Shown here: positions 1 to 11,004 of the stretch, in pieces
Layout of the letters: each line of letters opens with the position of its first letter
How positions within the stretch are numbered: position 1 is the first letter of the stretch
NCBI GenBank assembly: GCA_025738555.1
Contig: JAOVFP010000006.1
Span: 558,001 to 622,000 of the forward strand
DNA: 64,000 nt
Source: Cyathus striatus
Lineage: Eukaryota; Basidiomycota; Agaricomycetes; Agaricales; Nidulariaceae
Reading direction: 5' to 3'
Position numbers and translations under genes: made by a program
Notes under the pieces: model-generated
The model's database searches: none
What the model saw: the letters and a program-made list of their open reading frames with translations, nothing else
Told to the model about the DNA's origin: nothing

Positions 1-3000
1 CCACATGACCGTGACGGCATGACATAAGGTACTCACAGACTTACTGCATCAGTGTCACACAAATGTTACTTTCATTATAGTTCAAGACGAAGGCTTGCAC
101 TGAGCCAATCACACAGGAGCATGTTCAATCCATGTGCATGAAGTCACACCGACTTCATGAGCACCCGTTAAAGTCTGGGCCCAGACTGGGTGAGTCAGTA
201 GCACTCTACCTCAAACTTGTGAGGTAGTGCTGACTTAAGTACTTAACCTTGACATCACTTCATTCAGTCAGTGTGGATCTAGTTTGACTTATCAGTCCTA
301 GACTCCACTTCTTTGGTACAAAGAGGACTGCAAGAACTGATTATTCTGCATCTCTTGTCCTCCTGCACCAGGTCTGTTTTTACCTTTGTTTGTCTGTTAT
401 TCAAATTTTCTAACATCCCTCGTCCTCCTGCACCAGACAGGTATTCTTGACATTGCTTCTCTTACATGCTGCGCCCACCCACCCACAAACCTCACATAAC
501 CTTTAATTTTCATTTTTAGTATTTTACTTATCAACCTATACAATACTCTTTCACCATGCCGTCCCCGATACTCCCTCTCATTTAATCCCTCTCATTTTTC
601 GTATTTTTTCTTCTGTTTTCTTTATTATTGTGCCACTTGTGCAGCATCGATGTTTGACAGCAATAGATGGGTTTCCTTTTCAAGGTGGTGTCATTGTTCT
701 CACTTTCACAGGAGAACTTACACACTGCCGCTCCTACTCTTTTTGTGAGTGAGAACAATTGGAAGTTCATCAATTTACTTCTTTTTGCTGCTGCTATACA
801 TGAACGCACTGAGCCAGCTCGATGCCTCGCATATATATTCTGAATGGCTACATGGGTATTCCATTTTGACTACTCTTAAGTCTAACACAGCATGTTTTGC
901 ACAGGTCTTACATACTTATATAACAACTTCGCTACTCAGTTAGGATGTTCTGGAGGCAGCTGAATACCACATGTAAACTTGTATGTTAACTTATTCCCAC
1001 TACCTTTTAAGGTAGTAGGGTTATAGGGTGCACCAGATTCTTGCGGTTATGCGGGGAATTTTATGCTGTGCAGTTGAGTTACAGCTGTTTGCTGAATGAT
1101 GTAGCATCCAAGTTGTTATGGATTATGAAATTTCCTTACTAATATGCCTTCATATTTCTCACCACTAGGCTTGATACTCTATTATCAAGCCGCATTATGC
1201 CTACCTTTCTAAACATATAGAAGTTAGGCGATGATTGTAGAATATTCTAGACATCCTTACGAGTACACAAGGCTATCTTAGCATTAAGTATAAGTACTAT
1301 ACCTACTTACTGTGAATATCATCTTTTACCAACTTCTAACTGAGACTCTCATATCGAGACTACTAAAATAAACCTAAAGTAAAGATTAAACACAGACTCA
1401 TTCTGTTTAATCTTTAAATACTGCTATAGGATGTTACTGACTTGCTCTAACGCCTACTGAAAGCGAAGATCACATGGTCTTCCCTTTAGCAGTCTCTGGT
1501 GAATTGAGTCACCTTGCTTACTGAATCTTATCGTACTCTACACTCGACTCCTCAAAGTATTATTGCTACCCACATCTCAAGAACTCAAGTCACACTAAAA
1601 GGTACGTACAGGTACTACTTTTAAAAGACTAACATTTTGTATTCACAGGAATACACCAGCATTATAGTTGAACACAAACCATAACACAAGTGTAAGCATC
1701 TAACTTTACATGTCTCAGTCTGTACTGATCCAGATGATATTTAGTTCCCCAACAGCTCCTCTTTGTCAATGAAAGCCACTTGCAAGTCACTTAACTAAGT
1801 TTTCTACACATTGATGGAGTATGGCTGGGCTTTGAATGGATACAGATCACCAAAACATGATTATTCGTATGCGGCCAGTGGTAAGTGGGCTGTATATATG
1901 TGTAAGGGTCGTGGTGATGGACAGACTGACACGCATAGTTTACCCAATATGTAAACTACCCAATATAGTATTCTGTGCTATTCTATCTTTAGACACTCCT
2001 AGAATGTGCATCAGTGATGCACTCACCTCTTGGAGTCGTTTCACCTTCCTTTGTCTATCTCCTCACTTACTCATCGTATGCATTATGTGATCTGTTCCTT
2101 AACCCTCTCAGAGATCACACAAGAGTAAGTGATGCACATGGTGATAATAACGAAGGGTAATTCATTCACAGTACATATTTAGATAGATAGTAAACAGATA
2201 GTAAATAGATAGTAAAAGAGTATTTAAGTAGTTATAATTTGTATAGTAAGGACAAGCTTGAATCGAGACAGTTTAAGCACTCATTTTACTTACCTAAGAC
2301 CTTCCCCACTCCATGTATCACGCTTAGTTTGGCGAGTAACGCTCGTTGAATTACCGTGGTATTACAATATGTCCATTATGTTCTGAGTAGCTTATGTCAC
2401 TGTAGGTACTCAATGCTGCTTGCTCTGTCCCTTGATAGTACTCTATATCTCGACGTTTTCAAAAACCAGTCAGTGCTAAGAGATTGTTGCACTTTACCAA
2501 AGGCCTACTAGAGCAAATGAATTCTTTCCCACTGTGCAATGCAATAATTACTATAGATAATGTGTAAATACATATGGTTTGCTCTTTTCAGTGAAACCTT
2601 CCGACTGCTGAGTGCTGAATATCCAAGTCTTCTTCTGAGTGTCTGAGACTGAGTATGCACTCCTGCCACCCCTCCCTGATTCCAAGCTGTAATCTTCAAT
2701 AGCTGGTTATCAGACTAGACCTAAATTCTTACTATTTGACACCACAGCCTACAGGCATGCCCATTAAATGTTTGAAAATTACTAGGTTCTTTGTTCTATC
2801 TTTTTATGCTACACAGTTGTATTCAATATTAAAAAAAAATTGTAGCTACTTAAGTGCTAAGCACTGGGCACTGATCGATGATCACGGAATACTTAGGTAC
2901 TAGGTAGTGGGCTATGCCGGCGTGAGCCAGCCCTAGGATTTATTTTCTATCTTCTCCAACTCAATACATTGCTTTTTTTAGGTATATACATTTCCTCGAC

Positions 3001-4374
3001 TGCCGTTGTTTCGACGGACATTATATGGATGAGTCTTGGACCCCATCATCCATTCCGTCCCGACTGACATTAACCCACACACCAAAATCCATTCGATTGA
3101 AGCGATACGCACGACACTATGTACGCTGCGAACGTCACCACCAACGTCACCATCACCAAGAACTCTGATGTTCCTGAGTGGGATACTCTCACCACTTACC
3201 TTGATTTTCATCAATTCCATCGCTGTTGCTTGCGTATAGGTTGTTCGCTCCACCAGTGATGATAGCGAAGGCTACCAGTTATCGCTCGCCTACCATGCTA
3301 AGATTATCTTAAACACCGCTACTCTTCGTCTCAAACGTGGCTGCCGGCCCATTCAAATCCGTTCTCCCCCCCACGCCTAAATGCCGGTATCGAAGTAATT
3401 ACATTTATATCCCGCGGAGAGCCCAACCCCAGAGATCCACCCTCTTCCCCACCTTTATCGTTTTCTGCCAAGATTGACCCCTTCAAAAGCCACGCAAAAG
3501 ACACCATTAGTCTCTTCACAATCGACACATGCTACGCACTCGATCGACGGTCATTGAGTTTTACATCTGTCGTACATCGTGACAACCTGTTAGAGGTTGT
3601 CAGTTGTCCTCGTTCGAACGAGCTAGCTTGTATAGAAAGGAGGGATTGGAGTGGAACGCGCCCTATGACCGCCGTCCATTCGCACGCAGGCGTGATACTC
3701 TCCAAGAAGCATTGCCCACTCCCAACGTACACACCGGCTACTGTCCGAACCCCCAGCAAGCCACGCTCTGAGAAGGACTCCCGCCATTCATATTGACTTG
3801 GAGTTCCGCCGTGACGGGTTGTGTCTTGCTGTTGGTGCTTCCAGTTGGACGAGAGGGCTGGCAGCGGGCGCGTAGAAGCCACGCGAGGCTTATCGTGCTC
3901 TACACATCTGCTTTAGTCTTAAGTTACTAGTTAGTGCGGGTGGCTGGGGAATTGTGCGGTGTGGAGTGATGGTTGTGAGCGACAGAGTCGTTTATATGTT
4001 TTTGCTTCATTATAAGAATTGTGTGTAAATGCTATAGCATGTCTTTTATTTCATGTATGAAGTCATCAACTTCTCGGTGGTTTCATTCACTTACATACAT
4101 ATCCACAGACATCGCAATCACACTGTGGCACTTGGTCTTCACCGTGTTTTTATCGCTACATTACTTCGCCACATACACCTTGGTGGCGCTATGGAAATCA
4201 TAAGTAGGTGACTACACAACAAATCGCAGGAACAATAAGTAAGCTTATTACAATCCAAGACTCATTGAACAGATCGGTTGTTATATTCGGATATCAGTGG
4301 ATGGATATCAGGAATCATTATACTCAACGCCAGGCTACACTAATACTACGAAAGTCTGTTGATATCCGGATGAT
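1..4374. other. gene-poor intergenic stretch
   Basis: No open frame here is longer than about 116 codons, and none shows a recognisable domain, a run of exons in compatible phase or a biased composition. Small tandem repeats of a TAGATAGTAAA-like unit occur near 2180-2215, and there is a short poly-A run near 2830. I see no gene that can be supported. Decayed transposon sequence is possible but no ends were found. Confidence 0.6.
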
Positions 4375-4447
4375 CTATATACTGTCCACACTGGAGTCAG
4401 AACATAGTTGCCGAATAACCTCTTCTCGCCCTTTCCGAGGCACGACA

Positions 4448-4455
4448 GTACAAGT
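4448..4455. repeat. target-site duplication, left copy (GTACAAGT)
   Basis: This octamer is identical to 6050-6057 on the other side of the hAT-like element. It is P450 coding sequence: on the minus strand ACTTGTAC belongs to the codons for FTCT in the last exon, which shows the exact insertion point. Confidence 0.88.
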
Positions 4456-6049
4456 TAGTGCTCCGGGAAATAGCTTTGCGAAACTCGCACGGCCTAATTC
4501 GCATGGCTAATTAGCTAGCTAATTAGCGACTACTTAAGAGACAGTTAAAAATGATATGCGAATTAGTGCTAAATAGCTCCAACACAGAAGAACTCTTTAT
4601 AATATCATATTCTAGATATGTAGCCTATTGTTTACACCTTTTGGCTTGCTGTGTTGCACAGCTGCAAGATCTCATTGTAAGAGATGATGGACTGAAGTTG
4701 CAGAAGTATATGTAGAGTATTAAGAATGAAGTTAATCAAATTGAAAACTTTAGGTTATCACAGCTCATTGAAAATGAGATTGCCAGAAATGTTTACTTGG
4801 CAGCATTTATGTTGGATCCTTGTATGTATCAATGGCACGGCATGATTTTAGATATCACTAATTGTGGCCTCATAAAGCAAACCAACCCTGCATCCATTCT
4901 CTTTACTGTACTATTTCGACCAATTGTTCGCTCATTTTGAGCGTGACCGAAAATTTGGGTTCATTGTTCAGTTCAGGGACCAGTTCAGTGCGTGACATGC
5001 TTAAGATTTGTTCATGCCAACAATGTTCATTGTCCTCAGATTTTTAACAATGACAAACATGAAACACTATTTTATGATATAATACATACATCTAATGTAA
5101 AAAAAAAATTATCAAAATTATGCCTTATTTAATTGCCTTGACCCTTTGTTCAATGCTCTCTGGGATGCGTGACAAGGCCTGAATTTGTTCTGTTCGGAGA
5201 CCCTGCGTGACGCGTGACCGAACAATTGGTCGAAATAGTACAGTAATCCAGATCCACTGGCCATACCAACGCTTAATATTTGCGCCGGGAGCGTCCCATC
5301 CATAATTTCTAAGCCAGAGGCCGAAAAATAAATTCTACTTTCACCACAAGTGTTGCTGAAGAATGAATATAGAACAGTTTACGAGGAGAATGGACGTACA
5401 GTAGATCAAGTAAAAGAGGTGATGAGGGAGGTAAACCCCTGTCTTGCTGAGAGTACAATCTAACCGCTACTGCAAAGGCACCGAGCCACTCAACTGTTCG
5501 CAAAAAGTAAATGAGCTGCTTTGTGAATGCTGGGAGCACCTGTCAAACGAGGAACATGCAGACGTTCTTGCGGTAAGAGTTTAAAAATATCACTCAAAGC
5601 CATTCAATTCACTCACATACGAATGAAGTAACAGTGCAAGATGACTTTACCTTTACTCTGGCCACTTGTTTCAACCTCTCCCACTATAACGATATCTTGG
5701 ATAACAAAACCACCAATGAGGAGCCTTCCAATCTGATCAGCATTGGTACTGCTGTCGTCATGGACACTTCTCTCAGAAAACAAACTGTTCCAATGGAAGC
5801 TGACTGGTTGATGACATAAATCGAAGATGAATCGAGTTGAGTGGGTATGAATAACATAGAGGTAAAAATGTAGTAAGATATGTAGTGGTACCTGCTGCAC
5901 AATATTGCTAATCAGCATGCGAAATAGCCTGGATTTGCTGATTCGCATTGCTAATTAGCACTGATTCGCACAGCGAATTAGACTCCTACCGGGCCCACCC
6001 TAACCCGCACGTGCGAACCAGACTGTGAGACCTGTTTCGCGGAGCACTA
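4456..6049. mobile_element. hAT-like DNA transposon, decayed or non-autonomous, inside P450
   Basis: The left end reads TAGTGCTCCGGGAAATAGC and the right end, reverse-complemented, reads TAGTGCTCCGCGAAACAGG. The element is flanked by perfect 8-base copies of GTACAAGT (4448-4455 and 6050-6057). An 8-bp target duplication with short imperfect terminal repeats is the signature of the hAT superfamily. Both subterminal regions carry repeated GCGAATTAGC-type motifs (about 4480-4570 and 5935-5985), typical transposase-binding clusters. No intact transposase is present. A short frame near 4690-4810 (LSQLIENEIARNVYLAAF) faintly resembles a hAT C-terminal region but has stops. A 338-bp MITE is nested inside. 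Confidence 0.85.
4906..5243. mobile_element. MITE with 25-bp perfect terminal inverted repeats, TA target site (Tc1/mariner type)
   Basis: The arm starting CTGTACTATTTCGACCAATT at 4906-4930 is repeated exactly in inverse orientation at 5219-5243. Both ends abut the dinucleotide TA (4904-4905 and 5244-5245), the target duplication used by Tc1/mariner transposases. The 338-bp interior is AT-rich and has no coding potential. The element lies wholly within the hAT-like insertion, so it landed later. Perfect arms suggest recent mobility. Confidence 0.85.
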
Positions 6050-6057
6050 GTACAAGT
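6050..6057. repeat. target-site duplication, right copy (GTACAAGT)
   Basis: Perfect second copy of the octamer at 4448-4455. It flanks the other end of the hAT-like element. Confidence 0.88.
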
Positions 6058-8211
6058 GAAAGGCAATGGCGCTAATTCAAATCCCTGTGGATGAACATAA
6101 ACACTATTTATCATCAACTTTGGAGTCTAAGTTACCTTTGCATATGCATCCATACTTATATGGCCAGTCCCGGATGTGTCTTTCGAAAATTCGAATGACC
6201 AGAGCCATCTCATTGCATTCAATGCCTGAAAGAGATTTGTGGGGAAGGAGGATAATAAGAGGTATCAATACTTACGACAACGCGCCCAGCCATCTGTTCT
6301 CCTGGACATATTCGCTGATTGATAGCACTTAGCGACAAGGTTAGCAGAGAGTGCTACAGACTGCACTTACCCTGCCAGCTCCGAAAGCGAAATTATTACG
6401 GAAGTCTTTAGTTTCTACCCCTGGTTTGGTACCGAATTTTGTCGCCATGAATCTTTCGGGGTTAAATAATTCCGGCTCGTCGTAGAATTCTACAATTTTT
6501 GGCATTCATTATTCAGAGGAAACAATTACCAGTTTTACGTGCTTACCACGATCATTAAATAGATGCCCTAAAACATATCTTCAAATTTAAAATTCACTTC
6601 CGAATAGCTTAAAAAACTGGGTGCATACATGTATTCATGAAGAGGGTTGTATCCTTTGGAATACAGTACCCTTTATACTAAACGGTAGGAGAACTTTAGA
6701 AAAAAATATTAACGGTTCAATGAAGAAATACAAACTGATATATCACCCGTTGAAAAATGAGGACAACGGGAAAGAGTGGTCGATAGCGATGAACCTAAGC
6801 ATGAATAAAATAGCTAGAGGTTATGACAAAAACATATTCATTGGCATAATTATTCACCTCTTTAATAAACGCTTGAAGATACGTAAGATTTATGAAATCA
6901 TCGAGAACAGGTAGTCGGTCAGAAGGTATAAACTCATCAAGTTCTTTTCTCGCTTTCTCCTGGCATTCCGGGTTATTGAGAAATGCTAGAAGAAGCGTTT
7001 GTAGAAAGGAACAGGAAGTTTCCGCCCCGGTATCTAACATCACGCCTCCAAGATATCTAGATGCACCCGAGTCAGTCAAGTAAGCATTTATATAGTTACG
7101 GAACTTTATAGATACTCACTCGATCTCATCTCTATTTAAAGCATCAGGTCCGTCATTATGCTGGAGAATAGTCTCCAGGTAGCATCCTTTAGATTTTCCT
7201 TCTTTTATCAATTGCTCGCTCTCGGATAAAAGGCTTCCCCACAAATCCCTTCTTAACTTCAGCGCTGTTCTACACTTCGTCTTCCAGGAAGTCCATCGTT
7301 CTGGTATCCACTTGTGGAAAGGCAACATACCAAATAATAGAGTCTGTGTTGTCATTTCAAAACATTCATTGGAAGCTTTTGCGAGTTCGAAAAATTTCTC
7401 CGGAGTGTCATTCTCATATTGAAGACATGGTTTGCCAAATATTTGATTGTGCATAATTGATACCGTCATTTTCTTAATATGCGTATAGATATCCTGTAGC
7501 CATACCCATGGTATATAATTTCGAAGACAATCACAAAGATACGAACATACCTTGGGCGAATCAAGAACATCTTTCAGAAATGATATACTTCCCTCATCAT
7601 GCAACGGAAGATACTTTGCCAACGATTCCTCGGAAACCGCGGCATGTATGTACTTCCTCCCTATCTTCCACCAGTTATCTTAGTTCATATTAGTACCGCT
7701 GCGTGCTGAATGAGATGAGATATAGCTCAATCCTTACTCATATCTTGGAGTGGTAAATATAATCCTTCGGATAACATGTCCGCAATTTGGTTCGGCTGTC
7801 TTCCTCCGCTCAACATTCCCTGCTTCTCAAGGATGTTGCGGACAGCTTCAGGACCAGATATTACAACTATTGTCCGGCTTAGGACTTTTATCTTTTATAA
7901 ATTATACTTTCAGCGTGAATGATCATGTTACAATTATTCATAGTGAACACTACTCACCGAGTAAATTTCGCCGAATTTTTTTGCCCATTCCGCCAACCTA
8001 GAGGTAACTTGAGTTACGAACGTATATACACCATGAAGAGATAACCCATTACTTCAGGTGTATGAAGATAGTTGGAAGTTGGAGAGCATTCCCAAAGAAA
8101 GGTGTTGTAGAAGGTCCAGGAGGTAGCCCACGTACACGTCTACTACCCGTAAGCAACTTCCACAGTCCAAGGAGTAATGCCAGAGGCAGGAATTATGTTC
8201 AGTAGAGTCAT

Positions 8212-8794
8212 CAAAGCGCTAAAAATTGAATGAGGTACGCCGTTGTCTTGTATGTGTACGATATGGAGAGGAGTTAGAATGAGTGTACTTATAACGAGTC
8301 AGAGAATGTATCTATTTGTAGGTATTTTGTAAGTAGTACATAAGTCAAAGAAAAGGGAACAAGGCAATGAGTCGATGGTGACATCACCGATGTAATGTAC
8401 GGTACCGTTGATAACAAGCGAACGGGACCGGGAACCAATGAGACGGCGGAGCAAACGCGGAGAAGTTGATCAATGGATGACTAAGGTTAGCTGAAGGTTA
8501 GCTTTCCACCGCACTCGCCTGTGGCACATAGTATGACAATTCTATCACATTTTAATCATATTTGTATGCATATCTTCTAGTGTATAAGTATCGCTTGTAG
8601 AAAATTTGTGAACTCTTTTGTTGAATTTGTTCTGCTCCAGGCTTTGTGTCGAGTTTCGATTTCAATTAAACGCTTCTGAAGTAGCCAGTAAAGTTTAACG
8701 ATTTTTGCGAGGAAGATTATGTGTGGTTTTATGTGCTTAGTACTTGAATGATGGAGTAGGTAATACGATATTATAAACTGTTACAGCCTGAGGG
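8212..8794. other. spacer upstream of the P450 pseudogene
   Basis: No supportable gene. It probably holds the promoter of the minus-strand P450. No clear TATA box was picked out. Confidence 0.5.
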
Positions 8795-9465
8795 AAATTG
8801 GAAAAATGTCGAGTACATACATGTATTTGTGAAGATTGTTGTGCCCAAATTTGGAAGCAGCAATTTGGAAGCCTAGCCTCGTACTACTGCTCATCCAGTC
8901 TCTCCACCGATGTGTGTCAGCACACATCGATCACCTCCGCATTTTACTCTCACCTTTTTTCTCACTATTTGAGATTCTCTTCTCAGTCTTCGTTGCTCAT
9001 TCTTACTACTAGCAACGAAGGATAATTTGACCCTGTTAATCTACGTTTGAGCCAGTGAGGCTGCCTTGACACGGCAGCCTCTCACAATAGTACTCTATCA
9101 TATAAGATGATCAGACCGCAGTACTAATAGTACGAAACACCAGCATTTATATCTCCAGTGTTATAATGCGGCGGCGTAACAGGGAATTGTGCTCGCACAA
9201 GAATGATCTGGTTAGAGATGTATTCTATAACGAATTTAACACCGACCTCCTTCATGAACACCTGGAGGTCATAAATGACATCGTCAAATCACCTAACTTC
9301 TCTAGTAAGCTGTCAGAAGGTACAAATTCATCCAGTTTCTTACTTGCTTTTCCTGGTACTACGGGTTGATTTTAAAATGGAAGAAGCGAGTTGAAAGTTT
9401 CCGCCCGGTTTCCAACGCCTGTAGGAAATCTACATATTTTACGCTAAGCTCAGTTAAACAACTTG
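8795..9465 (-). pseudogene. second cytochrome P450 relic
   Basis: Two minus-strand fragments match exons of the neighbouring P450. Near 8800-8850 the frame gives LGTTIFTNT (compare PKDTTLFMNT in the first gene). Near 9200-9250 FDDVIYDLQVFMKEV matches LDDFINLTYLQAFIKEV. The stretch 9290-9440 matches the I-helix exon at nucleotide level, including a segment coding for a GAET-like core. The exon that should lie between them is missing, and about 250 bases of repeat (8866-9113) occupy its place. Stops and frame changes occur throughout, so this is a degraded tandem duplicate. Confidence 0.7.
8866..9113. repeat. imperfect direct repeat, copy A
   Basis: Diverged copy of 9486-9722. Shared blocks in the same order include CTAGCCTCGT/CTGGCCTCGT, ATCACCTCCGCATTTTA/ATCACCCGCATTTTA, ATCTACGTTTGAG, and the 20-base block AATAGTACTCTATCATATAA near the end. 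It may be a duplicated promoter region, since copy B lies just before the esterase relic and carries a TATA-like end. It could also be a small mobile element. Confidence 0.55.
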
Positions 9466-9485
9466 TAAAACTCAGACAAACACGC

Positions 9486-9722
9486 CTGGCCTCGTTCATC
9501 ACAGTCTTACCACCATTCTCAGCCCAGCGATCACCCGCATTTTATCCTCATCTTCATCACTTAAAATCCTAAATTCCTACGCATTGATCTCCACGACGCC
9601 TTCAAAACCCACTTGAGAATTAGCAACGCGTCGACGGATGTTGAAACCACATCTACGTTTGAGTCAGTAGCTGCCTCTGGGACCAGTTTTCCAATAGTAC
9701 TCTATCATATAAATGTTCACAG
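9486..9722. repeat. imperfect direct repeat, copy B, upstream of the esterase relic
   Basis: Partner of 8866-9113. Its terminal block AATAGTACTCTATCATATAA lies about 110 bases before the ATG at 9823 and contains a TATA-like CATATAAA. It may therefore have been the promoter of the plus-strand esterase. Confidence 0.5.
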
Positions 9723-9822
9723 GGCCAAAAAATTTTAGCATTAATATTTCAAGTTTTCAACAACGTTTGTTGCACCCGAACGTTATCTTCTCTCTGTTGC
9801 ATACCCACTGATTTCCACAGTA

Positions 9823-11004
9823 ATGGAAGTAACCTCAGGCAAGACGACGACCATGTACGGAGACGTCACCATATATGACCAGATCGAACTGGCATTCAAA
9901 GCTCTTCTCTTCCCTTCAGTCACATTTTCATTAACTTTCGGATGCAAATCTGACGTGTTAATTAGCTATGGTTCTAGTATGGACTGTCAGGTTGGATACT
10001 TCATAAAATTTTTGAAAGTCAACCAGCTCCAGGTTGCATTTAGCGAGTCGATACAAAATTGTAAAACTTGGAGTAAACAGAGTGGGATACCACTGCAATT
10101 TGAACTAGAAGAGGACGGGAAATTGATTTGGATGGGGAGCAAGGAGGAAGCAGACCATATCATCTTCCACTATCCAGGTAAGTGTGCAAACGTCATTTGT
10201 GTTCTATGCACTGTTTACTGGGGTCGAAAGCGGGTGGCTATATACTTCCCGTGACAGGGGGTAGCTTATCTTATTTGGAATATCTACAAAATGAACTGAA
10301 GAAAAAAGGAAAGTGCGTAACTGTTGTCATGGTACTATACTGCGAAATTCTTCGCTTTCTTTAAACGTACATTTTGTGACTTACGACGCGTATTTCACAG
10401 CTATTTATCCAGCGATGACATTTCCTGCCCCGTTGAGACAAGTTGTATTTACCATAATGCAGGCCGGATTCCCTCCGAATAAGCATCCTCGGAGAATCTG
10501 CGGGAGGGCATCTTGTATCGCAACTGCTTTCGCATCTTTTGCATCCTCATCCAAGAGTACCACGTCCAGAGCTCGTCATGCCTCTCCGGTCTGCCTATAT
10601 GATGTCGCCATGGATCAGACTGGTGGATAAAAATAACAACATGGCTATTAACGATGCTATTGATTTTGTTTCGTCGAAGACTTTGAACTATTGGGGAAAG
10701 CTCATTCTTAGAGATATTCCTGTTGACGAGCGTCCATACGCAGATCCAAATGATGCTCCGAAAATTGGTGGAATAACGCCGAAACTGTAGTAGACCGAGT
10801 TCTGCTTACTGCAGGAGGAGTTGAATGCTTGAAGGAAGAATGCATTATATTTTCGAACGAGCTAAAAAAACATCACAATGGTTTCACCTTTATTTTACAA
10901 CCAAATGCAATCGCGCCGACCCATTGGTGGAATTTGTAGCAGGCGAAGAGAAACATGGTGAAATGTTAAGTCTCATAGTTAATTGGTTTGCAGCTAGAGT
11001 TTAG
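9823..11004 (+). pseudogene. alpha/beta-hydrolase (Abhydrolase_3/HSL-type esterase) pseudogene
   Basis: This is a diverged paralogue of the esterases at 25.9-28.8 kb. Frame 1 from ATG 9823 encodes the N-terminal region with KTWSKQSGIPLQ and reaches HYP before an intron. The next exon begins GGYILPVTGG, the oxyanion-hole region. After the exon with FPAPLRQVVF the frame slips near 10488. The nucleophile elbow ILGESAGGHLVSQLLSHLLH then reads in a new frame to KIGG. A second slip near 10758 leads into VVDRVLLTAGGVECLKEE, and a third near 10910 leads to ADPLVEFVAGEE and the TAG at 11002. The catalytic His seen as LHVDP or LHIDP in the intact copies is not recoverable in frame. Three lesions make it non-functional. 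Confidence 0.8.

Larger units (their letters stand above)
4375..8211 (-). pseudogene. cytochrome P450 monooxygenase, disrupted by a transposon and point lesions
   Basis: This is a fungal E-class microsomal P450, a haem-thiolate monooxygenase of the ER membrane. Read on the minus strand, the exons give an N-terminal hydrophobic segment, the proline hinge RGLPPGP (about 8120), a C-helix WWKIGRKYIH (about 7660), an I-helix YLGGVMLDTGAETS (about 7030), YKGYCIPKDTT (about 6660), a PERF-type motif NPERF (about 6460) and the haem loop FGAGR/RICPGEQ, split by an intron (about 6390-6290). The coding frame is broken. A 1-base shift near 8190 separates the ATG from the membrane anchor. A TAA lies at 7680-7682 just before the C-helix. 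An apparent 1-base loss near 6750 falls between RPLFPVV and PHFSTGDIS. A 1.6-kb hAT-like element interrupts the last exon (4456-6049). With the element removed, the C-terminus reads LPFTCTVVPRKG and runs to a TAG at 4375. Substrate is unknown. Exon joins were made by eye, so the 6750 lesion is the least certain. Confidence 0.85.

Noticed and set aside
2180..2215. Tandem TAGATAGTAAA-like units, considered as a CRISPR-like or satellite array
   Set aside because: Only a few imperfect 9-12 base units without spacers; a simple microsatellite.
6020..6050. An apparent P450 C-terminal end reading CTSAPRNRS
   Set aside because: The codons after FTCT come from the terminal repeat of the hAT-like element. 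The true C-terminus lies beyond the element at 4375-4455.
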